Part shown: positions 10,631 through 20,725 of the stretch, piece after piece
Numbering within the stretch: position 1 is the stretch's first letter
Layout: each line of letters opens with the position of its first letter
NCBI RefSeq assembly: GCF_028283705.1
Contig: NZ_JAPWKD010000012.1
Location: 62,001-126,000 of the forward strand
Reading direction: 5' to 3'
DNA: 64,000 nucleotides
Source of the DNA: Pantoea sp.
GTDB taxonomy: Bacteria > Pseudomonadota > Gammaproteobacteria > Enterobacterales > Enterobacteriaceae
Made by a program: the position numbers and the translations under genes
The notes under the pieces: model-generated
Told to the model about the DNA's origin: nothing
Seen by the model: the letters and a program-made list of their open reading frames with translations, nothing else
The model's database searches: none

Positions 10631-12541
10631 TTAGTGACTCTCCTGCTCGCGGGCGAAGCGGATGGCGCGGTCAAGATCGCGGGTACGTGGCGTGGGAGGC
10701 AAACTATTGAGGAACAGCGCACCATAAGGACGCGATACCAGACGCTGGTCGCAAATCACCAGCACGCCGCGGTCGTCGGTATCACGGATTAAACGTCCCA
10801 CCCCTTGCTTCAGGGTGATGACCGCATCCGGCAGCTGGACATCGTTAAACGGATCGCCGCCGCGGATACGGCAATCTTCCATGCGCGCCTTGAGCAGCGG
10901 GTCTTCCGGCGAGGTAAACGGCAGCTTATCAATGATCACCAATGACAGCGCGTCCCCCCGCACATCCACCCCTTCCCAGAAACTACTGGTGGCCACCAGC
11001 AAGGCATTGCCCGCTTCAATAAACTGCTTCAGCAGCTGCCCTTTGCTGGTTTCGCCCTGCAACAGCACCGGTAGCGTCATGGAGGCACGAAATTCTGCTG
11101 CCAGCTCACGCATCATCATGTGTGAGGTACAGAGGAAAAAACAACGTCCCTTGTTGGCGTCGATCAGCGGTTTCATCATACGCGCCAGCTGACGGGCACC
11201 TCCAGGACGGTTCGGCTCCGGTAAGTTGCGCGGCACGCACAGCAAGGCCTGACGGGCATAATCGAACGGACTGTTGAGGATCAGCGTTTTCGCTTTATCG
11301 ACCCCCAGCCGGCTGGAGAAATGGCTCATCTGTTCATTGACCGCCAACGTAGCTGAGGTGAACACCCAAGCGGCTTTCCGATTATCCATCACTTCCCGGA
11401 AGCGTTCCGCCACCGAAAGCGGCGTCAGCGCCAGGATGAAATGTCGGCTGGAGCATTCATACCAATAACTGAACCCCGGTTCGTCGATGGCGCGCAGACG
11501 TTTCAGGCGTGTTCGATAGAGGGCGGCACGCTCAAAGGCGGCATCCAGCAACGCGGAGCGTCCCAGCGATAATTTGATCACGTCATAACAAAGCTCCAGC
11601 GCATCATCCAGCAAAGTCAGCATGCGCATCACGTTGTTATCGTTCAGCAGATCGCGCAGATTGCCACGGAAGCCTGGGTCCCCGAGCGTCAGGCGGAAAT
11701 CCTGGGTGCATTGCGCCAACCGATCGGCGGATTTCTGTAGCTGCTGCACATCACGCACTTCGGTACGGTAGGCAATGATGATGTCTTTGACTAAATCGAG
11801 CAGCTGACGACTGGAGAGTTGCTGGCCAAAATACTGGCTGGCGATATCTGGCAGCTGGTGCGCTTCGTCAAAAATCATCACTTCCGCTTCCGGGATCAAT
11901 TCCGCAAAGCCGCTCTCCTTGACCACTAAATCGGCGAGGAAAAGATGATGGTTGACCACCACTACGTCCGCATCCATGGCCCGTTTACGCGCTTTCACCA
12001 CAAAGCAATCTTTATACAGCGGACAATCACTGCCGAGGCAATTGTCGTTGGTGCTGGTGACGTAAGGCCACACTGGGCTGTCTTCGGCGACACCGATACA
12101 GCTGCTGATATCACCGTCAACGGTTTCTGATGACCAGCCGCGCAGGGTAATCAGATCGCCCAGCGCCTGGACACTAAGGTCGCCACCGGTTTGCGTTTGC
12201 TGCTCCATCCGCTCAAGACAAAGATAGTTGGAGCGGCCTTTCAGCAGCGCGGTTTTGCCTTTAAATTTCAGGGCACGGGCAATGGTGGGCAGATCGCGGT
12301 TATACAGCTGATCCTGCAGGGCTTTCGAGCCAGTGGAGATAATCACTTTTTTGTCAGCGCGCAGCGCGGGGGCGAGATAAGCGTAGGTTTTCCCGGTACC
12401 GGTGCCGGCTTCGACCACTAACTCCCCACCGGTTTTCACCGCCTCAGCGACCGCCTGCGCCATCTCGCGCTGCGCTTCACGCGGTTTAAAGCCAGGGATC
12501 GCCAGCGCCAGCGCACCGTCAGCTGCAAAATCGTCTGCCAC
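10631..12541 (-). CDS. yoaA: XPD/DinG-like ATP-dependent DNA helicase YoaA
   Basis: YoaA (636 aa) is a superfamily 2 iron-sulfur DNA helicase that works with the clamp-loader subunit chi in E. coli. Walker A EAGTGTGKT is near residue 45 and the DEAH box IFDEAHQLPDIA near 225. Cysteines in the segment around 148-180 (SSCIGV...NCLGSDCPLYKDCF pattern) form the Fe-S cluster site. The C-terminal motifs ATSSFWEGVDVRGD and GVGRLIRD are present. Confidence 0.95.
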   Translation of the reverse strand: MADDFAADGALALAIPGFKPREAQREMAQAVAEAVKTGGELVVEAGTGTGKTYAYLAPALRADKKVIISTGSKALQDQLYNRDLPTIARALKFKGKTALLKGRSNYLCLERMEQQTQTGGDLSVQALGDLITLRGWSSETVDGDISSCIGVAEDSPVWPYVTSTNDNCLGSDCPLYKDCFVVKARKRAMDADVVVVNHHLFLADLVVKESGFAELIPEAEVMIFDEAHQLPDIASQYFGQQLSSRQLLDLVKDIIIAYRTEVRDVQQLQKSADRLAQCTQDFRLTLGDPGFRGNLRDLLNDNNVMRMLTLLDDALELCYDVIKLSLGRSALLDAAFERAALYRTRLKRLRAIDEPGFSYWYECSSRHFILALTPLSVAERFREVMDNRKAAWVFTSATLAVNEQMSHFSSRLGVDKAKTLILNSPFDYARQALLCVPRNLPEPNRPGGARQLARMMKPLIDANKGRCFFLCTSHMMMRELAAEFRASMTLPVLLQGETSKGQLLKQFIEAGNALLVATSSFWEGVDVRGDALSLVIIDKLPFTSPEDPLLKARMEDCRIRGGDPFNDVQLPDAVITLKQGVGRLIRDTDDRGVLVICDQRLVSRPYGALFLNSLPPTPRTRDLDRAIRFAREQESH

Positions 12542-12665
12542 ACATCCTCACCGATAACTCAAAAAGTACTGTAATTATGTCAGGATTCCACTCATGCGAC
12601 CACAACAGATGACAGCACACCAGCCGATGTGTCAGGCTAGCAGCGCGAAAATTAAGGAGAAAATC

Positions 12666-13010
12666 ATGACTATTACGCGTATCGATCCGGAACACCGCAT
12701 GTCCGAAGCCGTTATTCACAACCAGACCGTGTATTACACCAGTGTACCGGAAAACCTTGATGAGGATGCGGAAGCGCAGACGGCCAATGCGCTGGCGGTG
12801 ATTGACGCGATTCTCACCCGCGTCGGTTCCGACAAAAGCAAAATCCTCGACGCCACCATTTTCCTCGTCGACAAAGCCGACTTCCCGGCGATGAACCGTG
12901 CCTGGGATGCCTGGGTGTCACCGGGCAACGCACCGGTGCGCTGCACTGTACAGGCTGGTCTGATGAACCCGAAATATAAAGTCGAAATCAAGATCATCGC
13001 CGCGTTATAA
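12666..13010 (+). CDS. yoaB: RidA/YjgF family protein YoaB
   Basis: A 114-aa RidA-superfamily protein; relatives deaminate reactive enamine/imine intermediates. The conserved region is APVRCTVQAGLMNPKYKVEI near the C terminus, including the substrate-contacting arginine. I chose the ATG at 12666 because AAGGAG lies 8 bp upstream and the length then equals E. coli YoaB. The open frame extends 24 codons further upstream without a good ribosome site. Confidence 0.93.
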   Translation: MTITRIDPEHRMSEAVIHNQTVYYTSVPENLDEDAEAQTANALAVIDAILTRVGSDKSKILDATIFLVDKADFPAMNRAWDAWVSPGNAPVRCTVQAGLMNPKYKVEIKIIAAL

Positions 13011-13023
13011 CGCGTTTCGGGCG

Positions 13024-13209
13024 TCAGGCGTCGTCTTCGTCGTCTTCAAAACGCGCCCGAATCTGCTCACCCTGGTGGCTCTGGCGAATTTCATGCGCCA
13101 CCTGAGCAATCGCCTGACCACTGGCCATACCGCCCGCCATCAGTTCCTGAATACGCTCGACAGCCTGTTGTTGCTGTTCGTGAGATAATGCCGGAAGACC
13201 TGAAAACAT
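13024..13209 (-). CDS. yoaH: UPF0181 protein YoaH
   Basis: A 61-aa protein starting [20 protein letters not shown], the UPF0181 pattern, with an acidic tail (FEDDEDDA). The ATG at 13209 follows an AGGAGCGAGTT ribosome site. The frame is open upstream to 13272 but without family similarity. No function is known. It is convergent with yoaB and divergent from pabB, as in E. coli. Confidence 0.9.
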   Translation of the reverse strand: MFSGLPALSHEQQQQAVERIQELMAGGMASGQAIAQVAHEIRQSHQGEQIRARFEDDEDDA

Positions 13210-13320
13210 AACTCGCTCCTGGGAAAAAGGGGACGCATTATTCCATGCGGAACAAACAGGTGCCAGCAGCAAAAAAATATGTCAGGCTAACGCCCTTGTT
13301 GCTGTTATCTGATTTGTCTC

Positions 13321-14679
13321 ATGATCGTAAAAACCCTCGCTCTGAATTATACGCCGGATACGCTGCCGCAGCTTTTTTCCTCCCTTGCTCATCAGCCATG
13401 GGCGATGTTGCTGACTTCAGGTCATGCCGATCATGCGGATAACCGTTTCGATATCATGACCGCCGATCCGCGCGTAACCCTGGTGACCCGCGGCCCAGCG
13501 ACAGAAATTACCAAGCAGGATACCACGCTCAGTTCAACCGACGATCCGCTCACGCTGGTACAACGCTACTGTGATGCCCTCGGTGTTCAGCCCGCTTTTA
13601 CGGCAGACTTGCCGTTCCAGGGCGGTGCGATAGGTTTATTCGGTTACGATCTGGGTCGCCGTTTCGAACACCTGCCACAGCTGGCGCAACAGGATCTCAA
13701 CACGCCGGATATGGCGGTGGGCATTTATGACTGGGCGTTGATTGCCGATCATCATCAGCAAAAATTGACACTGGTCGCGCTTGGTGATCCTGAGGCACGC
13801 TGGCAGTGGTTACAGGCACAAACCGCCCCTGCGGTTCAGCCCTTTGCCCTCACCAGTGACTGGCAATCCAACCTGAGTTTTGACGAGTATGCTCAGCGCT
13901 TTGCTGCCGTGCAGGCATATATCCAGGCGGGTGACTGCTACCAGGTGAATCTGGCCCAGCGTTTTCAGGCCAGTTATCGCGGCGATGAATGGCAGGCGTT
14001 TCAGCGCCTGAATGAAACGAATCGCGCACCGTTCAGCGCCTTTTTGCGCCTGCCGAAAAGTGCCATTCTCAGCCTGTCCCCGGAGCGTTTTCTTTCTCTG
14101 CAACAACGGGTGATTGAGACCCGGCCGATCAAAGGGACCCGCCCGCGTATGGCCGACCCGCTGGCCGATCGTCAACAGGCGCAGGAACTGGCCGACGCAG
14201 AGAAAGATCGCGCCGAGAACCTGATGATTGTTGATCTGCTGCGTAATGATATTGGTCGTGTCGCCGAACCGGGCAGCGTTAGCGTGCCGGAACTGTTTGT
14301 GGTGGAGCCTTTCCCCGCCGTGCATCATTTGGTCAGCACGGTACGCGCGCAGTTACCGGCGACGCTTGCCGCCACCGACCTGTTACGCGCCTGTTTTCCG
14401 GGCGGTTCCATCACCGGCGCACCGAAAATCCGTGCGATGGAGATCATTGAAGAACTCGAACCTCACCGCCGCAATGCCTGGTGTGGCAGTATTGGGTACC
14501 TCAGCCTGTGTGGCCGTATGGATACCAGCATCACCATTCGCACGCTGATTGCCGAAGATCAGCAGTTATACTGTGCAGCGGGCGGTGGACTGGTGGCTGA
14601 TAGTGTCGTCACGGCGGAGTATCAGGAAACGCTGCACAAAGTGAATCGTATTCTGCCCAGCCTGCAGGAGCCATTTTAA
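13321..14679 (+). CDS. pabB: Aminodeoxychorismate synthase component I (PabB)
   Basis: PabB (452 aa) aminates chorismate to 4-amino-4-deoxychorismate for folate synthesis, with PabA supplying ammonia. Chorismate-binding enzyme motifs are visible: the active-site region [11 protein letters not shown] near 263-273, [13 protein letters not shown] near 303-315, and [13 protein letters not shown] near 358-370. PIKGTR has the lysine typical of PabB. It overlaps no neighbour and is followed 1 bp later by nudL. Confidence 0.95.
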   Translation: MIVKTLALNYTPDTLPQLFSSLAHQPWAMLLTSGHADHADNRFDIMTADPRVTLVTRGPATEITKQDTTLSSTDDPLTLVQRYCDALGVQPAFTADLPFQGGAIGLFGYDLGRRFEHLPQLAQQDLNTPDMAVGIYDWALIADHHQQKLTLVALGDPEARWQWLQAQTAPAVQPFALTSDWQSNLSFDEYAQRFAAVQAYIQAGDCYQVNLAQRFQASYRGDEWQAFQRLNETNRAPFSAFLRLPKSAILSLSPERFLSLQQRVIETRPIKGTRPRMADPLADRQQAQELADAEKDRAENLMIVDLLRNDIGRVAEPGSVSVPELFVVEPFPAVHHLVSTVRAQLPATLAATDLLRACFPGGSITGAPKIRAMEIIEELEPHRRNAWCGSIGYLSLCGRMDTSITIRTLIAEDQQLYCAAGGGLVADSVVTAEYQETLHKVNRILPSLQEPF

Positions 14680-14680
14680 G

Positions 14681-15259
14681 ATGAACGGAGCACTGACCCT
14701 CGATCAATTCCTGAGCCGTTTTGTGCTGCAACCCCCGGTTGCTGCGCCAAAAAGTGTGATCAACGGCCGACGCGCTGCGGTGCTGGTACCGTTGATTGAC
14801 GCCGCCGAGCCGGGGTTGTTGCTGACACGTCGATCCACACATCTGCGTAAACATGCCGGTCAGGTGGCTTTCCCCGGCGGCATGCAGGATGCCAGCGATG
14901 ATTCACTGATCCACACCGCCCTGCGTGAGGCGCAGGAAGAGGTGGGGATTCAACCTGACCAGGTGCAGGTGGTCGGCGTTTTGCCTGCCGTCACCAGCAG
15001 CACCGGGTTCGCGGTGACGCCAGTGGTAGGCATTATTCCCGCCGGGCTGCCGCTCATCATCAACGCCGACGAAGTCGAAAGTGCCTTTGCCATGCCGCTG
15101 GCCGAAGCTTTGCGCCTCAGTCGCTACAGCGACCTGACACTGCGCCGGGGCCACCGGCAGCATCAGGTGTGGCTCTCCTGGTACGAAGATTATTTTATCT
15201 GGGGCATGACCGCTGGCATTATTCGCGCACTCGGTCAGCAAATCGCCCTTCCCGTCTGA
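14681..15259 (+). CDS. nudL: Nudix CoA pyrophosphatase NudL
   Basis: NudL (192 aa) is a Nudix hydrolase of the CoA-diphosphatase subfamily. The UPF0035 signature [22 protein letters not shown] is near residues 47-68, split here by family convention, followed by the Nudix box ending [10 protein letters not shown] near 83-92. It is coupled to pabB with a 1-bp gap, so the two genes form one transcription unit. Confidence 0.93.
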   Translation: MNGALTLDQFLSRFVLQPPVAAPKSVINGRRAAVLVPLIDAAEPGLLLTRRSTHLRKHAGQVAFPGGMQDASDDSLIHTALREAQEEVGIQPDQVQVVGVLPAVTSSTGFAVTPVVGIIPAGLPLIINADEVESAFAMPLAEALRLSRYSDLTLRRGHRQHQVWLSWYEDYFIWGMTAGIIRALGQQIALPV

Positions 15260-15339
15260 TTTTCCTCTCTGGCATGGCAGCTTGCCATCCTGTCATTTGC
15301 TGTTTTTTTCGCCGACAACGGATAACTATTTCTGTGCTG

Positions 15340-15345
15340 TATAAT
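15340..15345 (+). promoter_or_regulatory. Possible sdaA promoter -10 box
   Basis: A consensus TATAAT sits 109 bp upstream of the sdaA GTG start in the 194-bp nudL-sdaA gap. No convincing -35 box is seen at the right distance, so the call is weak. Confidence 0.35.
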
Positions 15346-15453
15346 TAGTTTATTTCATGCGAAAAGCTGATCCTGTTGCAGCACCTGCGATTACTATTAG
15401 CCGCATAAAACGGCCTGCGCCGTACTAAATAAGATTTGTGAGGAGTGTCACCG

Positions 15454-16818
15454 GTGATTAGTGTTTTTGACATGTTCAAAGTGGGCATCGGCCCATCCAG
15501 TTCGCATACCGTCGGCCCGATGAAAGCGGGTAAACAATTTGTCGATCTGCTGGCCGAACAGGGTAAGTTGCAGGATGTCACGCGCGTTGCGGTCGATGTC
15601 TATGGTTCCCTGTCACTCACCGGTAAAGGTCACCATACCGATATCGCCATCATTATGGGTCTGGCCGGTGCTGAACCCGCTACTGTGGATATCGATGGCA
15701 TTCCGGCATTTATTCAGGATGTCGAACAGCGTGAGCGTCTGCTGCTGGCGAACGGCGCACAAGAGGTTGATTTCCCACGTGAAGGCGGCATGGTGTTTCG
15801 TAGCGAAAATCTTTCTTTGCACGAAAATGGCCTGACGCTATATGCCTTTGCCGGCGACCTGCTGATTCTCAGCAAAACCTATTATTCCATCGGCGGGGGT
15901 TTTATCGTCGATGAAGAACATTTTGGCCAACCAGTGCTGGATCAGGTCTCGGTTCCCTGGCCGTTTCACTCCGCCAAAGAGTTACTGAGCCACTGCCGCG
16001 AGAGTGGTTTGTCTCTGTCTGGCCTGGTGATGAAAAATGAGCTGGCGCTGCACAGCCGTGAGGAAATCTACAGCTACTTCGCTAACGTCTGGCAAACCAT
16101 GCAGGCATGTATCGATCGTGGCCTGAATACCGAAGGCGTGCTGCCGGGTCCGTTGCGGGTGCCGCGTCGTGCGGCATCACTGCGCCGTCTGCTGGTCTCC
16201 TCGACCAAACATTCCAATGACCCAATGAATGTTATCGACTGGGTCAATATGTTTGCGCTGGCGGTAAATGAAGAGAATGCCGCTGGTGGCCGCGTCGTTA
16301 CCGCCCCCACCAACGGTGCCTGCGGCATCGTGCCTGCGGTGCTGGCCTACTACGATCATTTTATTGAAAACGTCACGCCGGATATTTATATCCGCTACTT
16401 CCTTGCCTCCGGTGCCATTGGCATACTGTATAAAATGAATGCGTCGATTTCCGGTGCCGAAGTGGGTTGTCAGGGGGAAGTGGGCGTGGCCTGCTCGATG
16501 GCTGCAGCCGGTCTGGCGGAGCTGCTGGGGGCCAGCCCGGAGCAGGTCTGCGTCGCTGCCGAAATCGGCATGGAGCATAACCTGGGTCTGACCTGTGACC
16601 CGGTAGCGGGCCAGGTTCAGGTGCCCTGCATTGAGCGTAATGCCATTGCCTCAGTCAAAGCCATCAACTCCGCCCGTATGGCGCTGCGTCGTACCAGCGA
16701 ACCGCGCGTTTCGCTCGATAAGGTGATCGAAACCATGTACGAGACCGGCAAAGATATGAACGCCAAATATCGTGAAACCTCACGCGGCGGCCTCGCCATT
16801 AAGGTGCAATGCGACTGA
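15454..16818 (+). CDS. sdaA: L-serine ammonia-lyase SdaA
   Basis: SdaA (454 aa) is the iron-sulfur L-serine deaminase that makes pyruvate and ammonia. It begins [18 protein letters not shown], with conserved [13 protein letters not shown] near 53-65. Fe-S ligand cysteines occur in [19 protein letters not shown] and VPCIERNA in the C-terminal catalytic part. The GTG at 15454 is preferred over a GTG at 15445: AGGAG lies 8 bp upstream and the length equals E. coli SdaA. Confidence 0.95.
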   Translation: MISVFDMFKVGIGPSSSHTVGPMKAGKQFVDLLAEQGKLQDVTRVAVDVYGSLSLTGKGHHTDIAIIMGLAGAEPATVDIDGIPAFIQDVEQRERLLLANGAQEVDFPREGGMVFRSENLSLHENGLTLYAFAGDLLILSKTYYSIGGGFIVDEEHFGQPVLDQVSVPWPFHSAKELLSHCRESGLSLSGLVMKNELALHSREEIYSYFANVWQTMQACIDRGLNTEGVLPGPLRVPRRAASLRRLLVSSTKHSNDPMNVIDWVNMFALAVNEENAAGGRVVTAPTNGACGIVPAVLAYYDHFIENVTPDIYIRYFLASGAIGILYKMNASISGAEVGCQGEVGVACSMAAAGLAELLGASPEQVCVAAEIGMEHNLGLTCDPVAGQVQVPCIERNAIASVKAINSARMALRRTSEPRVSLDKVIETMYETGKDMNAKYRETSRGGLAIKVQCD

Positions 16819-16926
16819 TTCCTCTCTGATACGGCAGCTTGCTTCGGTGCGCAAAAAAACACCGATTGAACTTTTTTATGCATCTGCTGCTACCTCCGCC
16901 TGGTTAAACCAGATAGAGTGATTTAC

Positions 16927-16956
16927 GCGCGGCCCTCGTTGGCCGCGCTGCTTTTT
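16927..16956 (+). terminator. Terminator downstream of sdaA
   Basis: A stem GCGCGGCC / GGCCGCGC with a 6-nt loop is followed by TGCTTTTT on the plus strand, 108 bp after the sdaA stop. Confidence 0.75.
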
Positions 16957-17060
16957 CAGTACCGCTTTTTTTCCTGAGCCGTGCTAAACCTGGCCGCCGC
17001 TATGCCGATAACTTATACGTTACTTTGGCTTTAATCCTGGTCCTTGCAAGGTGGTTACTG

Positions 17061-18623
17061 ATGCTCATAGCCCAGCAATTTGTTGGTCAATTTCGCCGTA
17101 AGCGTTTGCTTATTGCGTTAGTGATCGCCGCGCTGGTATTAATTCTTACGCTGACTTTTCGTTATATCGAAGAGAAGTCACGTATTGAGCAGCAGTCACT
17201 GGATTTTGCGTCACGCGCCATAGAACGTTTTGATCGCATGTTTTCACCGCTGGATGTCTCCGCCAATAACACCCTGGGATTGGTTGGCGTACCCTGTCCG
17301 GAAGTGCGTTTCCCACTGATTGAAAAAATCGCCGCGCTGCAAACAGTGCGTTCAATACAACTGGTGCAGAACGACACCCTGTATTGTTCCAGCATTTATG
17401 GTCCGAGTAATATTTCTTTCAGCCAGACTTACCCCGAACTGGCGATTAATAATCAACGCATGATGTTAACCACCGATGATTACCTGTTAAAAGGTTCTCC
17501 GGTGCTATTGCTGTGGACACCTAAATCGCTGGATAATCGCGAAGGTCTGCTTCAGATGATTAATATCGAGCTGATGACCAATTATCTGCTGGAACCACAG
17601 TTGCCATGGGTGGAACGCGCCATTTTCAACGTTGGCGGCCAAAGCCTGGAGTATGGCAATCCGCTGATCGAACCGACCGTCCCCTCCGATGATGAAGTAG
17701 CCTACGATCAGGCATCCCTGCGTTATCCCTATACCATTACCCTCTATGGCCCCTCGCCCGCCCGTCTGGCGCTGAGTACCATGCCCTCGCAGTTACCGCT
17801 GGCGGTGCTGCTGAGCCTGTTGATGGGTTACATTGTCTGGCTGGCGACCGCTAACCGCATGAGTCTTAGCTGGCAAATTAGCTATGGCATCACGGCCAAT
17901 GAATTTATGGTCTACTGTCAGCCGCTGATTAATGCCAAAAGCGGCGAATGTGATGGTATCGAATTGCTGCTGCGCTGGCATAATCCGCGCCAGGGCTGGA
18001 TCGCGCCCGATGTATTTATTCCACTCGCTGAACGACAAAATTTAATTGCCCCGCTAACGCGTTTTGTCATCGCTAAAGTGGTGGATGAACTCCCGAACCT
18101 GCCGCGTTGCCCCTCCTTCCATATTGCGATTAACGTCGCCGCCAGCCATTTCCACGATCGGGCGATCGTCGAGGATTTGCAGCGCATCTGGTGGCCGGCC
18201 AATCCACTGCCGGGCCTGGTGGTGGAATTGACCGAGCGCGATGCTTTACCCATCATTGATCAGTCGGTGGTGGCCCAATTGCATGAGATTGGTGTCAGGC
18301 TGGCGATTGATGATTTCGGCACCGGACACAGCTCGCTGGCCTATCTGAAAGACCTGAAGCCGGATGTGCTGAAGATCGATAAGATCTTTACCGCAGCCAT
18401 CGGTACTGACGCAATCAACGCCACCGTGACTGATATGGTGATTTCACTGGCACAGCGTCTGAATATCGCCCTGGTGGCGGAGGGCGTGGAGACGGCGGAA
18501 CAGGCGCATTATCTGCGCGAACGTGGTGTGGATCATTTGCAGGGGTATTTCTATGCCCGTCCAATGCCGATTGAAGATTTCCCCGACTGGCTGGAACAAC
18601 ATCAGGCGCAATTGAGTGCATAA
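17061..18623 (+). CDS. yoaD: CSS-motif EAL cyclic-di-GMP phosphodiesterase YoaD (PdeD-like)
   Basis: This 520-aa inner-membrane protein is predicted to hydrolyse cyclic di-GMP. A TM helix (about 18-35) is followed by a periplasmic CSS domain containing LYCSSIYG, whose cysteine is typical of redox-controlled CSS phosphodiesterases. A second TM lies around 250-270. The EAL domain has GIELLLRWHNP (EAL replaced by ELLLR), AIDDFGTGHSSLAYL, DVLKIDK and LVAEGVET, so the catalytic set looks largely complete. I chose the ATG at 17061 with AAGGTGG upstream; the frame is open to 17025. Confidence 0.9.
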   Translation: MLIAQQFVGQFRRKRLLIALVIAALVLILTLTFRYIEEKSRIEQQSLDFASRAIERFDRMFSPLDVSANNTLGLVGVPCPEVRFPLIEKIAALQTVRSIQLVQNDTLYCSSIYGPSNISFSQTYPELAINNQRMMLTTDDYLLKGSPVLLLWTPKSLDNREGLLQMINIELMTNYLLEPQLPWVERAIFNVGGQSLEYGNPLIEPTVPSDDEVAYDQASLRYPYTITLYGPSPARLALSTMPSQLPLAVLLSLLMGYIVWLATANRMSLSWQISYGITANEFMVYCQPLINAKSGECDGIELLLRWHNPRQGWIAPDVFIPLAERQNLIAPLTRFVIAKVVDELPNLPRCPSFHIAINVAASHFHDRAIVEDLQRIWWPANPLPGLVVELTERDALPIIDQSVVAQLHEIGVRLAIDDFGTGHSSLAYLKDLKPDVLKIDKIFTAAIGTDAINATVTDMVISLAQRLNIALVAEGVETAEQAHYLRERGVDHLQGYFYARPMPIEDFPDWLEQHQAQLSA

Positions 18624-18651
18624 AAAACGGCACCCGCGGGTGCCGTTTAGC
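18622..18651. terminator. Bidirectional terminator between yoaD and yoaE
   Basis: A perfect palindromic stem AACGGCACCCG / CGGGTGCCGTT lies between the convergent stops. The T run is longer on the minus strand (TTTTTTA), so it is strongest for yoaE. Confidence 0.88.
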
Positions 18652-18652
18652 A

Positions 18653-20215
18653 TTATGCTTCTTCTTCCTCATCGTGCGGTCGATCGCGGGTCACACGAAC
18701 CAGGTCCACCCGATAATCTGTCGCTTCGATAATCTGGAAATGCAACGGGGGGAGATTAATCACCTCACCCGGCACCGGCAGTTGGCCTTTCTGATCGATC
18801 AACAGACCCGCCAGTGACGCGTGGTCATCTTCTGCTTTCACCAGCTCATGATAATCCAGCAGCTGTTGCAGGGAGTGCAAATCGGTGCCCCCTTTCACCA
18901 GCCAGCCATCACCATCGACGATAATGTCCGGAGTTTCATCTTCGTCAGGGAATTCACCGGCAATCGCTTCCAGCACGTCAAGCGGGGTAATCAAACCCTG
19001 CACCACGCCGAATTCGTTAGTGACGATCACGAAGCTGCCTTTGGCACGACGCAGCACGCCTAACAGGTTGATCGGGTCCAGCGTTTCCGGCACTACAATC
19101 GGCGGCGTATTGGCGGCGAAAGTCGCCACATCCATGCCGTGCTCCAGCGCGACCAGCAACTCTTTGGCGCGTACTACACCGATGATCTCATCCAGCTCAC
19201 CACGGCATACCGGGAACAGGCTGTGCGGCGTATCCAGCAATTGAATGCGAATTTCGTCCAGCGGACGTTCCACATCTACCCACGAGATTTCACCACGTGG
19301 CGTCATGATGCTGCGAATCGAACGCTGTGCCAGCGTCAGCACGCCGTTGATCATATAACGCTCTTCATCTTTAAAGGCTTCCTGCGGCAATGCCTCCACC
19401 AGCGCTGACTCTTCCGTGTTGACGGCTTGCTTACGCTGACGTCCACCCATCAGACGCAAAATCGCTTCTGCGGTACGTTCACGCATCGGACGATGCGCCT
19501 GATGACGAATAAAGTTACGACGCGCAATCTGGTTAAACAGCTCAATCAGAATCGAGAAGCCAATCGCGGCATACAGGTAACCTTTCGGAATATGGAAACC
19601 AAAACCTTCAGCCATCAGCGACAGACCGATCATCAACAGGAAGCTGAGACACAGCACCACCACGGTGGGATGCGCGTTAACAAAACGTGTCAACGGTTTC
19701 GAGGCCAAAAGCATGACACCCATGGCGATCACTACCGCCGTCATCATCACCGGCAGATGGTTCACCATCCCCACAGCAGTGATCACCGCATCCAGTGAGA
19801 ACACCGCGTCAAGCACCACAATCTGCGTCACCACTGCCCAGAAGCTGGCATAGCTGCGGTTGCCCTGATGCTCCAGATGGCGGTTTTCCAGTCGCTCGTG
19901 TAGTTCCATCGTGGCCTTGAACAACAGGAATATACCACCCACCAGCAGAATTAAATCGCGCCCGGAAAAGCTGAAATCGCCTACGCTGAATAGGGGTCGC
20001 GTCAATGTCACCATCCAGGAGATGAGTGACAGCAGGCCAAGTCGCATAACCAGAGCCAGCGACAGACCGATCAGACGCGCTTTATCGCGCTGCTTTGGCG
20101 GCAGTTTGTCCGCCAGAATGGCGATAAAAACCAGGTTATCGATGCCGAGAACAATCTCCAGCACGATGAGCGTCAGCAAACCCGCCCAGATTGAGGGGTC
20201 GAAGAGAAATTCCAT
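18653..20215 (-). CDS. yoaE: TerC-family membrane protein YoaE with CBS and CorC domains
   Basis: A 520-aa protein. The TerC-type membrane domain (about 1-230, seven or so helices) includes [15 protein letters not shown] and [14 protein letters not shown], whose acidic residues are typical of TerC/Alx metal transporters. Two CBS domains follow (about 305-420) with [12 protein letters not shown] and [19 protein letters not shown], then a C-terminal CorC/HlyC domain. The ATG at 20215 is preceded by AAGGAG. Its first base overlaps the last base of a short upstream reading frame (TGATG). The transported ion is not established. Confidence 0.9.
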   Translation of the reverse strand: MEFLFDPSIWAGLLTLIVLEIVLGIDNLVFIAILADKLPPKQRDKARLIGLSLALVMRLGLLSLISWMVTLTRPLFSVGDFSFSGRDLILLVGGIFLLFKATMELHERLENRHLEHQGNRSYASFWAVVTQIVVLDAVFSLDAVITAVGMVNHLPVMMTAVVIAMGVMLLASKPLTRFVNAHPTVVVLCLSFLLMIGLSLMAEGFGFHIPKGYLYAAIGFSILIELFNQIARRNFIRHQAHRPMRERTAEAILRLMGGRQRKQAVNTEESALVEALPQEAFKDEERYMINGVLTLAQRSIRSIMTPRGEISWVDVERPLDEIRIQLLDTPHSLFPVCRGELDEIIGVVRAKELLVALEHGMDVATFAANTPPIVVPETLDPINLLGVLRRAKGSFVIVTNEFGVVQGLITPLDVLEAIAGEFPDEDETPDIIVDGDGWLVKGGTDLHSLQQLLDYHELVKAEDDHASLAGLLIDQKGQLPVPGEVINLPPLHFQIIEATDYRVDLVRVTRDRPHDEEEEA

Positions 20216-20370
20216 CAATGACTCCTTACCAGGGGAATGCGTACACGTGAGCCGGTCTGCGCAATAAAGCGAGACAGCAGATCGTTAACGGTTTGGATAA
20301 CGCCGGAAGGCGTGAAAGCATGCGCCAGCTGGCGCGGAGAACGTGTGAAGCGACGTCGGTGACGGTCCAT
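20215..20370 (-). CDS. Candidate 51-aa arginine-rich small protein or leader upstream of yoaE
   Basis: An ATG-initiated frame of 51 codons starts [12 protein letters not shown] and ends ...IPLVRSH with a TGA sharing one base with the yoaE ATG. The stop-start overlap TGATG suggests translational coupling with yoaE. It carries a large excess of arginine. No good ribosome site lies directly before its ATG; the nearest AGGAG is about 22 bp upstream. I do not recognise the sequence, and it could be a non-coding leader. Confidence 0.35.
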   Translation of the reverse strand: MDRHRRRFTRSPRQLAHAFTPSGVIQTVNDLLSRFIAQTGSRVRIPLVRSH

Positions 20371-20725
20371 AAAGGTGAGCTAAAGCCCGGTACTCCTGAG
20401 GAATAAACAGAACGTTAATGTATCAGTTACATTTCTGGCGTCAAAAAATTTTCTTACATTTACAAACAGTAACAGCCTGAAAGGAGGAGAGATAAAAGCA
20501 CAAATTAACCCCGTTACGCTCTCAATAACTGACAAACATCACATAAATTATTTTTTCACTCACTAAAATAAATCGCGACCTTATCGCTGTGCAGCGGAAA
20601 GTTTTGGCTTATTAATTGATGCTTTTCTTCATCTTAGCCCGAAACGATCCACATGAATCAACAACGGTAATTTTCATCGATTCCCGGCGAAGCCAGAGAA
20701 TCTCTCATGCGAACGGAGGTAGCAA
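20371..20725. promoter_or_regulatory. Divergent yoaE/manX regulatory interval with Mlc/CRP-like region
   Basis: This 355-bp interval has no further gene I can support. The stretch AACATCACATAAATTATTTT (20536-20555) and then ACTAAAATAAATCGCGACC (20562-20580) closely resembles the Mlc/CRP control region of E. coli manX as I remember it. The AAATAAATCGCGA part is the Mlc-like site. The plus-strand GGAGGT before manX is a strong ribosome site. The interval probably also holds the yoaE promoter. Confidence 0.55.

Noticed and set aside
15281..15453. A riboswitch or attenuator before sdaA
   Set aside because: Only weak stems and a possible -10 are visible, with no recognisable riboswitch core.
16819..17060. 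Extended N terminus of YoaD from a start at 17025
   Set aside because: The extra residues have no ribosome site; ATG 17061 has AAGGTGG at good distance and fits E. coli YoaD.
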